A DNA stretch of 64,000 nucleotides, taken from assembly GCA_028538565.1 (NCBI GenBank), contig JAPQWN010000006.1, positions 61,644,984-61,708,983 on the forward strand, in the 5' to 3' direction. The first letter of the stretch is position 1. Every line of letters begins with the position of its first letter. This document shows, piece by piece, positions 11,767 to 22,057 of this stretch. The notes under the pieces are model-generated. The model saw nothing but the letters and a program-made list of their open reading frames with translations. It searched no databases and had not been told where the DNA came from. The stretch comes from Umbellularia californica (taxonomy: Eukaryota; Streptophyta; Magnoliopsida; Laurales; Lauraceae). Position numbers and translations under genes: made by a program.

Positions 11767-13388
11767 TTTTTTTAAAATTGGTTATGGTACATTGTATTAA
11801 GGGAAACCAGAATGATACGATGGCCCCAAAAGAGGGAAAGGGCAAAAGATCCAAGAGTAATACACCAAGGAGAAATACAAAGAAAAAAATAGCCAACACC
11901 AAGGAGCATAACAACAAACTACATGGTAAGAGCTAGCAAATCACAATACCTATCCACCCCTTGCTTAAGAGTATATTGAAACAAGGAATTACTATTTGGG
12001 CCTATCCCCCGAGTGCCACCATTACAATATGTCATCTTTCCTTTTTGTAATTCCAAGGAAGCTTGAGAGTGTGTAATTAGCTGGCATCACATTTTATATA
12101 GATGGTGCTCGGGGATCGAAACGGTATTTCCCTATTTCGTTAAAAAAGGGGATTTGAACTCCTTGCTTAACTAGCGAGTATGCGAAAGTGTTGGCCTCCC
12201 TTCTGACATGATGAAAAATACTGAAGACGATAAAGCTCTAATCTCGTTCTAATAAAACGAAAATCTCCAAGGAGGCACCACTAAAGATGTCACCCATGAA
12301 ATGGCATTAAGAGAATCATTTTCCACTAACCATGATTGAAAAAGATGAGACATACATCCAAATAGCATGTAAGATGGTTAAAATCTCCCCCTCATTCGGC
12401 TCTATACATCCCACATGCTTGGAAAATGTTGCCAATACAATTCCTTCACTATTTCAAAGCACTCCACTGATACGCGCCAGCCTAGGCTGTCCCCTTGTCG
12501 TCCCATTCACATTAAATTTTAACTCACTTACTAACGGAGAAGCCCAAAATAGTTTTTTTTTTTTTTTTTTCCTCACCTTAAGCCCACAAAGTAAGGAAGC
12601 CTCCCAATTATGCAACACACCCTCTACCCTTACACTGTCAAATTTAGTTTTGAAGGAGGCCCACTTGGCAATTCACACCACTACCAACTAAGATATATCT
12701 CCCTCCAATGACGAGGATCCATTGAAAAGTCTATCATTCCTCTCCTTCCATATTGACCATAAAATAACGAAAGGGATAAATCTCACATAGAATCAATCCA
12801 CGCCTAGAGATAGAAGAATATCTCCATGCTTCAAACAAACCCAGGTTGCTTCATATAACACCACACCTCCGAAGAAGACTTCAATACAAGGAATGAGATC
12901 AGAACTTGCAATGGATAAACAAATGGTCAATTGACTTCCTCTCCTTCCCACACAAAACACATAAATTTGAAATAGCCTCCAAAACTAGCCCTCTCCTCCT
13001 AAGATTGTTCACCCTTGAGATCTTTCCTGAGACTATGAGCGAAGCAAAGGCCTCCACTCTAGGAAGAGCCAAGCCTATCTACAAATGTGAAACCAGAACT
13101 CTAACAGCAACGGGGCCCTCCAACTCACTATAGAAAGATAATACAAAAAAAAAAAAAAAAAAGGATACCAGAAGGGCAAGGCTTCCAAATACGAGAGTCA
13201 ATTAGACCCCTGCAAATAAAAATGTCAGAAAGAAGACTAATCATAGACTCATACACCTACTCCTCGTATAGACGCAAGGCCCTTCTAAAAGAGACGGCCT
13301 AAGATCAAAAAACCCCTTCACCCACATAAGAATATTAATATTTAACTAAACTTACTTATTTTCCACCAACCTAAACAACGTAGGGAAA
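11767..13388 (-). mobile_element. 5'-truncated LINE with zf-RVT and RNase H remnants
   Basis: The minus strand encodes the C-terminal part of a plant L1-type LINE with many stops. A zf-RVT-like region (PRVEAFASLIVSGKIS, NNLRRRGLVL, CVLCGKERKSIDHLFIHC) lies near 12905-13090. An RNase H region (NSEGIVLATFSKHVGCIEPN, VESDSLNAISWV, NEIRALSSS) lies near 12150-12480. A T run at 11767-11773 fits the tail. Flanks repeat GATTAGCAGGA (11756-11766) and GATTAGCAAGA (13389-13399), 10 of 11 alike, so this landed inside the copia element. Transposition-incompetent. Confidence 0.8.
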
Positions 13389-13521
13389 GATTAGCAAGAT
13401 ATTGAAGATATGGCTTGTTAAAGTGAGGTATTGTAAAATAATGGAGTATCATTAGTAATAGATAGCTTGGTTCCAAGAGAGATTGGCAATGTGCAGGCAT
13501 AGGCCCCTGTAAGACTCAATA
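13389..13521 (-). pseudogene. Ty1-copia RT C-terminal fragment
   Basis: The minus strand reads SLGTKLSITNDTPLFYNTSL, which resembles the stretch after the copia RT catalytic core (PLSD..YR..VG.LQYLT). It is bounded by the Tekay insertion on one side and the LINE on the other. Confidence 0.6.
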
Positions 13522-13755
13522 TGTGAGGCCCCACCTTTGGTGGGCCCTCATTTTGAATTTGAATACTATTAGTTATGATAATATAGCATAATTATACTAA
13601 TTAATAGGGGTTAGTAAGGGTAAATAGATATTTTCCTAAGTATTAGTCTATTTTATAGGATTTAGGCCTATTGTGTATTTTATAGATTTGTAGAGTGTCT
13701 TTTTATAATTTTTGTAGGGTTTTAAGTGTTGAGGCCCTTGCTAGTAAATAGGTTT

Positions 13756-13763
13756 TTATATAG
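13756..13763 (+). promoter_or_regulatory. TATA box of 5' LTR
   Basis: TTATATAGG sits 235 bases into the LTR, followed by a leader with plant 5'-UTR character (CCCTAA repeats, AAGAAGAAGGAGGAG). The 3' LTR has the identical site 8,536 bases downstream. Confidence 0.6.
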
Positions 13764-16700
13764 GGGGGTTTTCCACACTTGAGAACTTTCTAGAATTTCC
13801 CCCATATGACCTAAATGCCCATGTCCTTATCCACATTCCTATGCAATCAAAATGACCATTTTGGTAATTATCTCAAAAGCCCTAGACTATATAACCTAAA
13901 CTATTGCATTGGGAAATGAACCCTAAATTCACCCTCATTTATCCTTAATTTACCCCTCATTTCACAAACCCTAGCTAAAATCCCTAAGTCCAAAACCCTA
14001 ATTGCAAGAAGAAGGAGGAGCCATCTTCTACCTCTCTTATCAATCTCTTTCTCTTCTACCAATCAAGGCAAGTGCAATATACTCACTTAGCATAGAATGC
14101 ATGATTTTTATAATTGATTCTATATTTCCATTTCAATTATGCTAGAAATGAGTAGATCTACCTTTGAGCTTGTTTTTATGGTTTTTGGCCATTGATGGAT
14201 GAGTTTATCTCATTTGGAAGATCAATGGTCCGGATGGATTGATGGATATTTGGATATTGAAGTAAATTGTTGTTTTACATGTTTATGTGGTGAATGGTGT
14301 GGATTGGAGATGGTTTGGGTGCAAATTGAAGTGTTTGCTACAGTCCCAGCATAGAACACAGTTATGCACAGTCGATACACTAATTGGTAGGATTGATGAG
14401 ATAAAAATTTATTTTCATATGCTATGATTTGAGGAATTGATTCTTTATATATGGTGGGTTTTTAAGCAATGTTTTCATAATCCAATAATGGCAAACCAGC
14501 AAGAAAATCCACACAGAAACTAGGATTTCTGGCTTCTGCACGTTTTGGGCATGTTTTGGTCGATTGAAGTTGTGGGACACCATGGCCCACTTGATGATTA
14601 ATCTGATCCATAGATCTGCTCGTGGATCCAGGGGCGACCCTGATGGTGGTGGACCCGTGCGAAGTGGTCCCCATCTGGCCCACCATCTAAAGGTTCTAAA
14701 CAGTGGAGGCGTGAGTCACTTGGAGTGATTTTCTTTTTATTTAATCTGGTTGTGGGGCCCAGGTGGGCCACCGATTGCAGATCCGACCCTACATCTTGTA
14801 ATAGGGCCCTGGGCAACCTTAATTGTGAGGTCTGATCTGGGCTTGGGTCAGTGCAGCCCACGATCTTATGTAACACAATGTTCCATACGAGACTAGTTCT
14901 CTGTTTGCAGAGAGTTCTGTTGCAGAACGTGTAGTGTGGGAAAAAGAAGAAGATGGGTGGTCCAGTAGTATGAGGGAGCATGTGAAAATCTAAGCCACTT
15001 GCTTTTGTGTAGTTGGCTGGCATTTTTTTTCTCTTTTTACAAACGTATGTTAAGTTAGAAAGAGGATATCTTGAGTGTTTTGTGAGTGCATAGAAAGTGT
15101 GGTCACCATCCATGTTACATAACTTTAACTTTACACTTGCCCTTTTTGTTTCTAGTAAGTGGGAATAAAATAAAGGAAAAAGGGTGATGACCTGATGACC
15201 CCTAACCTATTAACTTATGACTTTTGATGTTTGACCCCATTAGCTTTAGGAATTAGAATAGAACCCTATAGTTTTTAATGAACACAAATTAGACCCTTAA
15301 GCCTTTAATGAACCCCATTAGATCTTTAAATTATTTTGAGTGTAGAAAAAAGTATTGGGTTAGTCTTCAGGTTCTCTAGAATTATCAATTAAGATTTTTA
15401 TGTATCATTAATTGTTTCGTTATTTTTAAATGGTGTCCTTGATTATCAATGTGCTAGACTAAGGTTTGATTTCTCTATTATTATTGTTCTTCTTTAATTA
15501 TCTTGAAATTTTATTTAGTTCCTTCTTTATATGTTAAATTATATTGTTGTACCCTATTAATTGGATAAACTATACTCATTGACCATCCAAATGAATTTCC
15601 ATCTATGTGCCAAGTACGAGTCAATGGTGTGGCTCAACCTTGACTCGTGGGGACCACCAAATAGAGTTTAGGGATTTGAATTATCAGTAATTCGACCCTT
15701 AAACGTAGTCAAAGATGCCCGTAACTTCAGGAGCACCAAACGCAGTATCTTTTGGCATCTGAGGCTCCAGTTAAGGATCAAATTAACTGATATGGCCCTG
15801 GACCTGAAAGTGGACCATTACTTAGGATTGGACCTTTGATATCCCCTTTGATTCGATTACTGTGAGTTTATTTCACTACTATCACTCTCATATCCGTGTT
15901 CTTGCTTAATTCTATTAATGTAAGTGGAAAATGGAGGACCTGAACCTAGGATTACTTAGAGGTGACCTGGTGATGTGATTGGTGATCAATAACCCGTGTC
16001 TGTGTCTAGGCGGGCCCTCATACGGCCTAAGTTGGAATGTATGATACCCTAGGTGAAGAGGTTTGATTAGGTTGGACTTGCGATTCATTATGGATGAGAA
16101 TTGACTGACTGGTATTGGATTGAGATTGTGATCTCTCCCGGACTGTTTAGACTAAGGCCATGGCTTGATGGGCCTTAGTATAGATCCAATGATTTGGACT
16201 GTATTCCATGGTATTGTACTTGGACCTCTTAGGGACATGTTAGGACCTTGCTCGTGCAAGGCAAGCCTAGACAGACACAGACCTGTATTTGATTCCTTGA
16301 GTCGGCACTAACATTCACTCAGTTGTTCTAAGCTCAGCCTGTTGACTGATCATCACTGGTAGGAGCTATTTGAGTGTTGAGTGATGAGCTATGTTTTAGA
16401 CGGACGGTGCGATACCGATCCAGTCTCCCGAGTGATGAGTGTTTGAGATTGATGAGTGATTTGCGGGGTTAGTTATCCCCAGCACTGGTGAGATTTCCCC
16501 ACCGCGACTGTGTTCAGTATGGGAGGGCCGCGGCATAATATCCCGCGGTATCCAGCTTGTGTGAATGTGCCATATTGTATAGATAGATTGACTTATCTTA
16601 TCCTTCTGACTCTAAATGTTTATCTTGCTCAATTGCCTAGTATTTGTACCTTGGATATTCTTATTGATCTTATTACTGTCTCTATTCCTTTGATGCATAC

Positions 16701-16765
16701 ATCCTATGTTATTTGTATACTGCAACTTGCCAGATCCTTGGATCTGACCCATTCTTGGTGCTTAG

Positions 16766-16887
16766 GTGATGACCCCGATTATGAGGACGACGCGCTCGTC
16801 GAGGCGCCCATAGTTGGAGACTATGGATGGGGACCAGCCGACCAGGGGGTCGAGCTGGAGGATGGAGCGCCTGTACCGGGGGATTGA
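16766..16887 (+). other. Exon-like acidic ORF segment inside LTR
   Basis: An acceptor-like CTTGGTGCTTAG precedes an open GC-rich stretch encoding DDPDYEDDALVEAPIVGDYG and ending EDGAPVPGD-stop. Similar segments ending around EETAPVPP occur at the matching place in the unrelated-looking solo LTRs at 47602 and 50517. It is not preceded by its own start codon in a strong context. Function unknown; the frame may be a spliced exon or structural RNA. Confidence 0.35.
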
Positions 16888-17222
16888 GTGATTATCTTTT
16901 TTTGGGTTGAGTGTTTTCTTATGTTGTGAGCAGGGAGTTAGACTGATATGTTATAAATATGTTCTTAATTATACCTTGAGATTTAGGCTGGACTTCAGCC
17001 CTGCTACACTTGATACATTTCTATGATACCTTATGCTTTCGCTTTACTCATTACACTTCCGTAAATTTAACCATTGATTATATGTCGGTCAAAAAGTTTT
17101 AAATTGGACCTCACTGCGGACCTACGATCTTGGAAGTTCCCGGGTTTTTCGGGAAGTAGCGCGCCAAATTCGGGTACCTTGACGGTCTTCTCGGTATCCG
17201 GAATTGGGGCGTTACAATTTTA

Positions 17223-17234
17223 TGGTATCAGAGC
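17223..17234 (+). promoter_or_regulatory. Primer binding site, tRNA-iMet
   Basis: TGGTATCAGAGC lies six bases after the LTR end. It complements the 3' end of plant initiator methionine tRNA and would prime minus-strand synthesis. Confidence 0.9.
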
Positions 17235-17386
17235 GGGCAAGTCTCTAGGAAATAAAACACACTAGAAACTTTAGGACGTAGTGAGGATTTCGGTGTCGGG
17301 ATACGTGTAAGGACGATGGATTTGGGTAGAACCAGTGTAGTCCTAGGTGTTGGATTCGAATTAACACAATTTCCTTCTCTTGACAG

Positions 17387-18247
17387 ATGTCGGGAAGCGA
17401 GGCACCACCCGGAGCACTAGCAGTCGGCGATGAGTCCGACCACGAGCGCCGCTTTGAGAGGTTTCTACAGGCCTTCCTTGTCTCGCAAGAGGCCCAGGCT
17501 ACCGCACACCAGCAGCAGGCGGAGGACTTTGCGCAGTTTCAGACGCAGGTCCTAGAGGTGGTAGAGAGAGTGGCCCAGCCAGCTCCTATGGAGGTACCTA
17601 TTCGGGAGGCAGACCCGAATGTCATATTCGAGAAGTTCCTCAAGAGAGGACCGCCAGAGTTTACTGGCACGGAGGACCCCATGGTTGCAGACGATTGGAT
17701 TGTTCGTATGGAGAAGATCTTTAGGGTCTTCGAGTGCTCTGGACGCCAGAGGGTGCAGTTGGCAGCATATATGTTCCGCGGCGTGGCTGAGGATTGGTGG
17801 AGGATCATGCAGCGACCTTATGAGGCGATAGGAGATGAGGTGGCTTGGACTGTCTTCAAGACAGATTTCCTCAAGAAGTTTATTCCAGCTCATGTCAGGG
17901 AGCGTAAGCTCAAGGAGTTCCAGACTCTTGTCCAGGGCAGTATGACAGTTTATCAGTACGAGCTCCGTTTCACTCAGCTGTCCCGCTTCGCAGAGGCACT
18001 GCTTACGTCTGAGGCCGAGAGGATCCGACGGTTTGTCGACGGACTTAGGGAGGACATCCAGCTGGGTATGTCTTGTATCGAGCTACCTACCTACGAGGAG
18101 GCCTTGAGGAGAGCTTACTGGGCAGAGGAGCGTCTTCAGCGGTTGGAGACTACTCATCAGCAGAAACTGTTCCGGACCGCCCCGATCAGACAGCAGCCCG
18201 TGATCATACCGCAGCAGCCGTTCCGGAGGCAGAGGCCAGCAGGCTAG
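17387..18247 (+). CDS. Retrotransposon gag, ends at in-frame TAG
   Basis: The 286-residue frame starts MSGSEAPPG and carries the Ty3 gag capsid signature around residues 75-225: FTGTEDPMVADDWI, GVAEDWWRI, FKTDFLKKFIPAHVRERKL and FQTLVQGSMTVYQYELRF. It ends at TAG (18245-18247) before the zinc knuckle. The same frame continues past the stop through the knuckle into pol, so the protein seen here is gag without its nucleic-acid-binding end. Capsid assembles the particle in which reverse transcription occurs. The stop could be a single mutation (for example CAG to TAG) or, less likely, a readthrough point. Confidence 0.9.
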   Translation: MSGSEAPPGALAVGDESDHERRFERFLQAFLVSQEAQATAHQQQAEDFAQFQTQVLEVVERVAQPAPMEVPIREADPNVIFEKFLKRGPPEFTGTEDPMVADDWIVRMEKIFRVFECSGRQRVQLAAYMFRGVAEDWWRIMQRPYEAIGDEVAWTVFKTDFLKKFIPAHVRERKLKEFQTLVQGSMTVYQYELRFTQLSRFAEALLTSEAERIRRFVDGLREDIQLGMSCIELPTYEEALRRAYWAEERLQRLETTHQQKLFRTAPIRQQPVIIPQQPFRRQRPAG

Positions 18248-21200
18248 AGGGGGCAGTATCATCATCATCAACAGCAGCAGCAGTATCGCGGGCCTAAAGT
18301 ATGCTTCGATTGCGGTGAGCAGGGGCACATATCTAGGCACTGCCCATTCCGTGAGCAGCAGCCCCCGATGCTTCAGCTTCCAGCACCTCCGAGAGCTCTA
18401 GCTCCAGCCCCAGCGGTTCAGCCAGCGCTTCAGGTTGCATTAGCACCCCAGCCGCAGTACCGTGCACAGCAGCAGGCACGCGCACCTCAGCACCCCCGAG
18501 GGCAGCAGCACCATCGAGGACGTCATCAGAGGCACCATGGCCAGCAGCGCCAACAGCAGAGACCCCAGGCCGCGGGTCGAGCATTTGCACTCACGCACGA
18601 GGACGCCGAGGCTGCAGGCAATGTGGTGGAAGGTACTCTTTCTATTAGTGATCATCTTGCTAAAGTATTGTTTGATTCTGGAGCGACACATTCGTATGTG
18701 TCGTCAACTTTTGCTTTAGTCCTTGGCGGGGTAGGAGAGGAGATGCCTTGTACGTTAGTTGTGTCTACGCCCGTGGGTAGGAGCGTAATGTGTCAGACTT
18801 ACCACCCCAAATGCAGAGTGCAGATTGGGGAGTGCACTTTGTTTGCAGATTTGATCGTACTACCCATGCATGACTTCGACGTTATCTTGGGGATGGATTG
18901 GTTGGCCAGATACCGAGCGATGATGGACTGTTTCGAGAAGACAGTCAGACTCTCCATTGACGGATCAGACACCACGATCGAATTCATAGGCGAGAGGAGA
19001 CCGCCCAGCACTCGGATGATTTCAGCACTGAAGGCCGAGAGATTGATGAAGGCAGGTTGCGAAGGCTACATTGCATTCGTCTCAGAGGACAAACCAACCA
19101 AAGAAGTAGAGGAGATCCCGGTTGTCTGCGAGTTCCCCGATGTGTTTCCCGACGAGATCCCGGGATTGCCTCCAGTCAGAGAGATAGACTTCACCATCGA
19201 GCTTGCACCAGGCACAGCACCAATTTCAAAGGCTCCTTATCGCATGGCTCCAGCAGAGTTACGAGAGTTGAAGACTCAATTGGAGGAGTTGCTAGCCAAA
19301 GGCTTCATCAGACCGAGCATGTCACCGTGGGGTGCACCGGTGCTTTTCGTGAAGAAGAAAGATGGATCGATGAGGATGTGCATCGACTACCGGCAATTGA
19401 ACCAGGCAACAGTGAAGAACAAGTACCCTCTTCCACGGATCGACGAGCTATTCGACCAGCTTCAGGGTGCTCAATATTTTTCGAAGATAGATTTGAGATC
19501 GGGATACCATCAGTTGCGAGTCAGAGAGCAAGATGTGCAGAAGACAGCGTTCCGTACACGCTATGGGCACTACGAGTTCTTGGTGATGCCGTTCGGATTG
19601 ACGAATGCGCCAGCAGTGTTCATGTCCCTGATGAACAAGATCTTCGCTCCGTATCTCGACTGTTTCACAGTTGTGTTCATCGACGACGTGTTGGTCTATT
19701 CCAAGTCCAAAGAAGAGCACGAGCAACATTTGAGGACGTCTCTACAGTTGTTACGGGACAACCAGTTGTACGCGAAGCTTAGCAAGTGCGAGTTCTGGTT
19801 AGAGCAAGTGGTCTTCCTCGGACATATCATCTCCAAAGACGGACTAGCAGTGGATCCAGCAAAGATTGAAGCAGTGGTGAACTGGGAGAGACCGAAGAAT
19901 GTCACGGAGATTCGAAGTTTTCTTGGTTTAGCAGGCTACTACCGCAGATTCGTCAAGAACTTCTCTACGATTTCAGCGCCTTTAACCAAACTGACGAGGA
20001 AGGATGTACCGTTCGTATGGTCAGATGCTTGCGAAGACAGCTTCCAAGAGCTGAAAGAGAGACTGACGACAGCACCGATCTTGTCTTTACCTTCCGGGAG
20101 TGGTGGATTCGTTGTCTTCACCGACGCTTCAGGGACAGGCCTAGGATGTGTTCTGATGCAGGAAGGGAAAGTCATCGCCTATGGATCACGCCAACTGAAA
20201 GAGCACGAGAAAAAGTATGCTACACACGACTTGGAGCTAGCAGCAGTCGTTTTTGCGTTGAAGATGTGGCGGCACTACCTCTACGGGGAGAAGTTCGAAG
20301 TACATTCGGACCACCGCAGCTTACAGTACCTGTTCACCCAGAATGACCTTAACAATCGACAGAGGCGATGGATGGAGTACATCAAGGATTACGACTTCCC
20401 TATCAAATACCATCCGGGTAAGGCGAATGTCGTGGCAGACGCTTTGAGCAGGAAGACCGCCCTCGTTAGCTTTCTAGCAGCAGAGGGTGTGTGGATCGAT
20501 GTCTTTAGGGACTTAGATGTCCAGTTTCAGTCGCTCAGTGACAGAGTTATGCTTGCTACCATGTCCGCATGGGAACCAGAGTTGCTTGGAAAGGTCAAGG
20601 ACAGTCAACGCAACGATACAAAGCTTATCAGAGTGATCAAGCAAATTGACCAGATGCCAGAGTTCAGACTGATTGGTGGAGTGCTCTACTATCAGGACAG
20701 ATTGTGCGTGCCAAATATTCAGGAGCTGAAGGACGAGATCCTAGCAGATGCGCATCACAGCAGATATTCGATTCACCCAGGCAGCACCAAGATGTACCAG
20801 AACCTGAGGAGCTATTACTGGTGGAACAACATGAAGAAAGAGATCGCAAGCTATGTCTCTAGATGCTTGACGTGCCAGCAAATCAAGGTCGAACACCAGA
20901 AGCCGCCAGGGCTACTACACCAACTCGATATACCCAAGTGGAAGTGGGAACACATTACCATGGACTTCATCGCAGGACTTCCGATCACCAGGAGACGCCA
21001 TGATGGCATATGGGTTATCGTCGACCGACTGACTAAGTCAGCTCATTTCTTGCCAGTTTCGATGAGAGCAGGACTTGACGTCCTAGCTAAGTTGTACGTA
21101 GATGAGATTGTCTCTTTACACGGAGTTCCAGCATCGATCGTGTCAGACAGAGACCCCCGTTTCACTTCTCACTTCTGGGAGAGCCTACAGCAGGCTTTGG

Positions 21201-22045
21201 GCACCAAGTTGAGCTTCAGCACCGCCTACCATCCACAGACGGACGGACAGACTGAGCGCACCAACCAGACATTAGAGGACATGTTGAGGGCTTGTGCCTT
21301 GGATTACAAAGAGAACTGGGAAGACTGTCTACCACTTTGCGAGTTTGCCTACAATAACAGCTACCATTCGAGCATCAAGATGGCACCTTTTGAGGCTTTG
21401 TACGGCAGGAGATGCAAGACCCCAGTCTGTTGGGAAGAAGTTGGTGTCAGGAGTTTCCATGGACCATCCTTAGTCAGCGACACCAGCGAGAAGATCAGGC
21501 AGATAGTAGAGAATTTGAAGGTCAGCCGTAGCCGCCAGAAGAGTTATGCAGACAACAGGCGCAGACCTCTTGAGTTCCAGAAGGGAGACAAGGTGTTCTT
21601 AAAGGTTTCCCCAGCCAGAGGTACCCTTAGGTTTGGAGAGAAGGGTAAGCTAGCGCGAAGATACGTCGGGCCGTTTGAGATCAGGTCCAGGATCGGAGAC
21701 GTTGCTTACAAGCTTCAACTACCGCCAGAATTGTCAGGAGTTCATGATGTCTTCCATGTCTCTATGCTAAAGAAGTACGTGGAGGACCCTACGCATATTC
21801 TTCATCATCAGCCACTCGATATTCAGCCAGACGCTACATACATCGCCAGACCAGTCGCTATCATCGACACCAAGGAGCAGGTACTCCGGACCCGAACCAT
21901 TCATTGGGTGAAGGTTCAATGGGAGCACCACACTCCAGAAGAGGCTACGTGGGAGTTGCGCGACCAAGTAATGAAGGATTACCCACATCTTCTACCTCAG
22001 GTATGCTCTTACTTTGTTTTTACATTTGGGGACCAAATGTCCTAA
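18248..22045 (+). CDS. Retrotransposon zinc knuckle and pol (PR-RT-RH-INT-chromodomain)
   Basis: Open in the same frame as gag from the codon after the TAG; the first methionine is at 18368. In order: CCHC knuckle CFDCGEQGHISRHC (18302-18343); aspartic protease DSG (18674-18682); reverse transcriptase with FIDD (19676-19687); RNase H with TDAS (20120); integrase with HHCC zinc finger (20747-20880) and catalytic D (20963), D (21146) and E (21254), spaced D-35-E; GPFEI module near 21670; chromodomain-like VKVQWEHHTPEEATWEL near 21912. All catalytic residues are intact and there are no other stops. The protein copies element RNA and integrates it. Translation would need readthrough or an internal start. 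Confidence 0.92.
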   Translation, partial: RGQYHHHQQQQQYRGPKVCFDCGEQGHISRHCPFREQQPPMLQLPAPPRALAPAPAVQPALQVALAPQPQYRAQQQARAPQHPRGQQHHRGRHQRHHGQQRQQQRPQAAGRAFALTHEDAEAAGNVVEGTLSISDHLAKVLFDSGATHSYVSSTFALVLGGVGEEMPCTLVVSTPVGRSVMCQTYHPKCRVQIGECTLFADLIVLPMHDFDVILGMDWLARYRAMMDCFEKTVRLSIDGSDTTIEFIGERRPPSTRMISALKAERLMKAGCEGYIAFVSEDKPTKEVEEIPVVCEFPDVFPDEIPGLPPVREIDFTIELAPGTAPISKAPYRMAPAELRELKTQLEELLAKGFIRPSMSPWGAPVLFVKKKDGSMRMCIDYRQLNQATVKNKYPLPRIDELFDQLQGAQYFSKIDLRSGYHQLRVREQDVQKTAFRTRYGHYEFLVMPFGLTNAPAVFMSLMNKIFAPYLDCFTVVFIDDVLVYSKSKEEHEQHLRTSLQLLRDNQLYAKLSKCEFWLEQVVFLGHIISKDGLAVDPAKIEAVVNWERPKNVTEIRSFLGLAGYYRRFVKNFSTISAPLTKLTRKDVPFVWSDACEDSFQELKERLTTAPILSLPSGSGGFVVFTDASGTGLGCVLMQEGKVIAYGSRQLKEHEKKYATHDLELAAVVFALKMWRHYLYGEKFEVHSDHRSLQYLFTQNDLNNRQRRWMEYIKDYDFPIKYHPGKANVVADALSRKTALVSFLAAEGVWIDVFRDLDVQFQSLSDRVMLATMSAWEPELLGKVKDSQRNDTKLIRVIKQIDQMPEFRLIGGVLYYQDRLCVPNIQELKDEILADAHHSRYSIHPGSTKMYQNLRSYYWWNNMKKEIASYVSRCLTCQQIKVEHQKPPGLLHQLDIPKWKWEHITMDFIAGLPITRRRHDGIWVIVDRLTKSAHFLPVSMRAGLDVLAKLYVDEIVSLHGVPASIVSDRDPRFTSHFWESLQQALGTKLSFSTAYHPQTDGQTERTNQTLEDMLRACALDYKENWEDCLPLCEFAYNNSYHSSIKMAPFEALYGRRCKTPVCWEEVGVRSFHGPSLVSDTSEKIRQIVENLKVSRSRQKSYADNRRRPLEFQKGDKVFLKVSPARGTLRFGEKGKLARRYVGPFEIRSRIGDVAYKLQLPPELSGVHDVFHVSMLKKYVEDPTHILHHQPLDIQPDATYIARPVAIIDTKEQVLRTRTIHWVKVQWEHHTPEEATWELRDQVMKDYPHLLPQVCSYFVFTFGDQMS

Positions 22046-22057
22046 AGGAGAGAGAGA
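22044..22057 (+). promoter_or_regulatory. Polypurine tract
   Basis: AAAGGAGAGAGAGA immediately precedes the 3' LTR and is the expected plus-strand primer. It overlaps the end of the pol frame, whose stop TAA is at 22043-22045. Confidence 0.85.

Larger units (their letters stand above)
13522..17216 (+). repeat. 5' LTR of Tekay-type element
   Basis: It begins TGTGAGGCCCCACC and ends GGGGCGTTACA. A TATA box lies about 235 bases in, so U3 is short and R-U5 takes up roughly 3.4 kb. Telo-box motifs AAACCCTA occur downstream (13966, 13992). A GC-rich exon-like segment lies at 16766-16887. Length is identical to the 3' LTR. Confidence 0.95.

Noticed and set aside
14598..15113. 171-residue minus-strand frame in the Tekay LTR (repeated at 23134-23649)
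   Set aside because: No domain or natural protein character; exact duplication only reflects the identical LTRs.
18083..20346. Many frames overlapping gag-pol on both strands
   Set aside because: Shadows of the real gag-pol frame.
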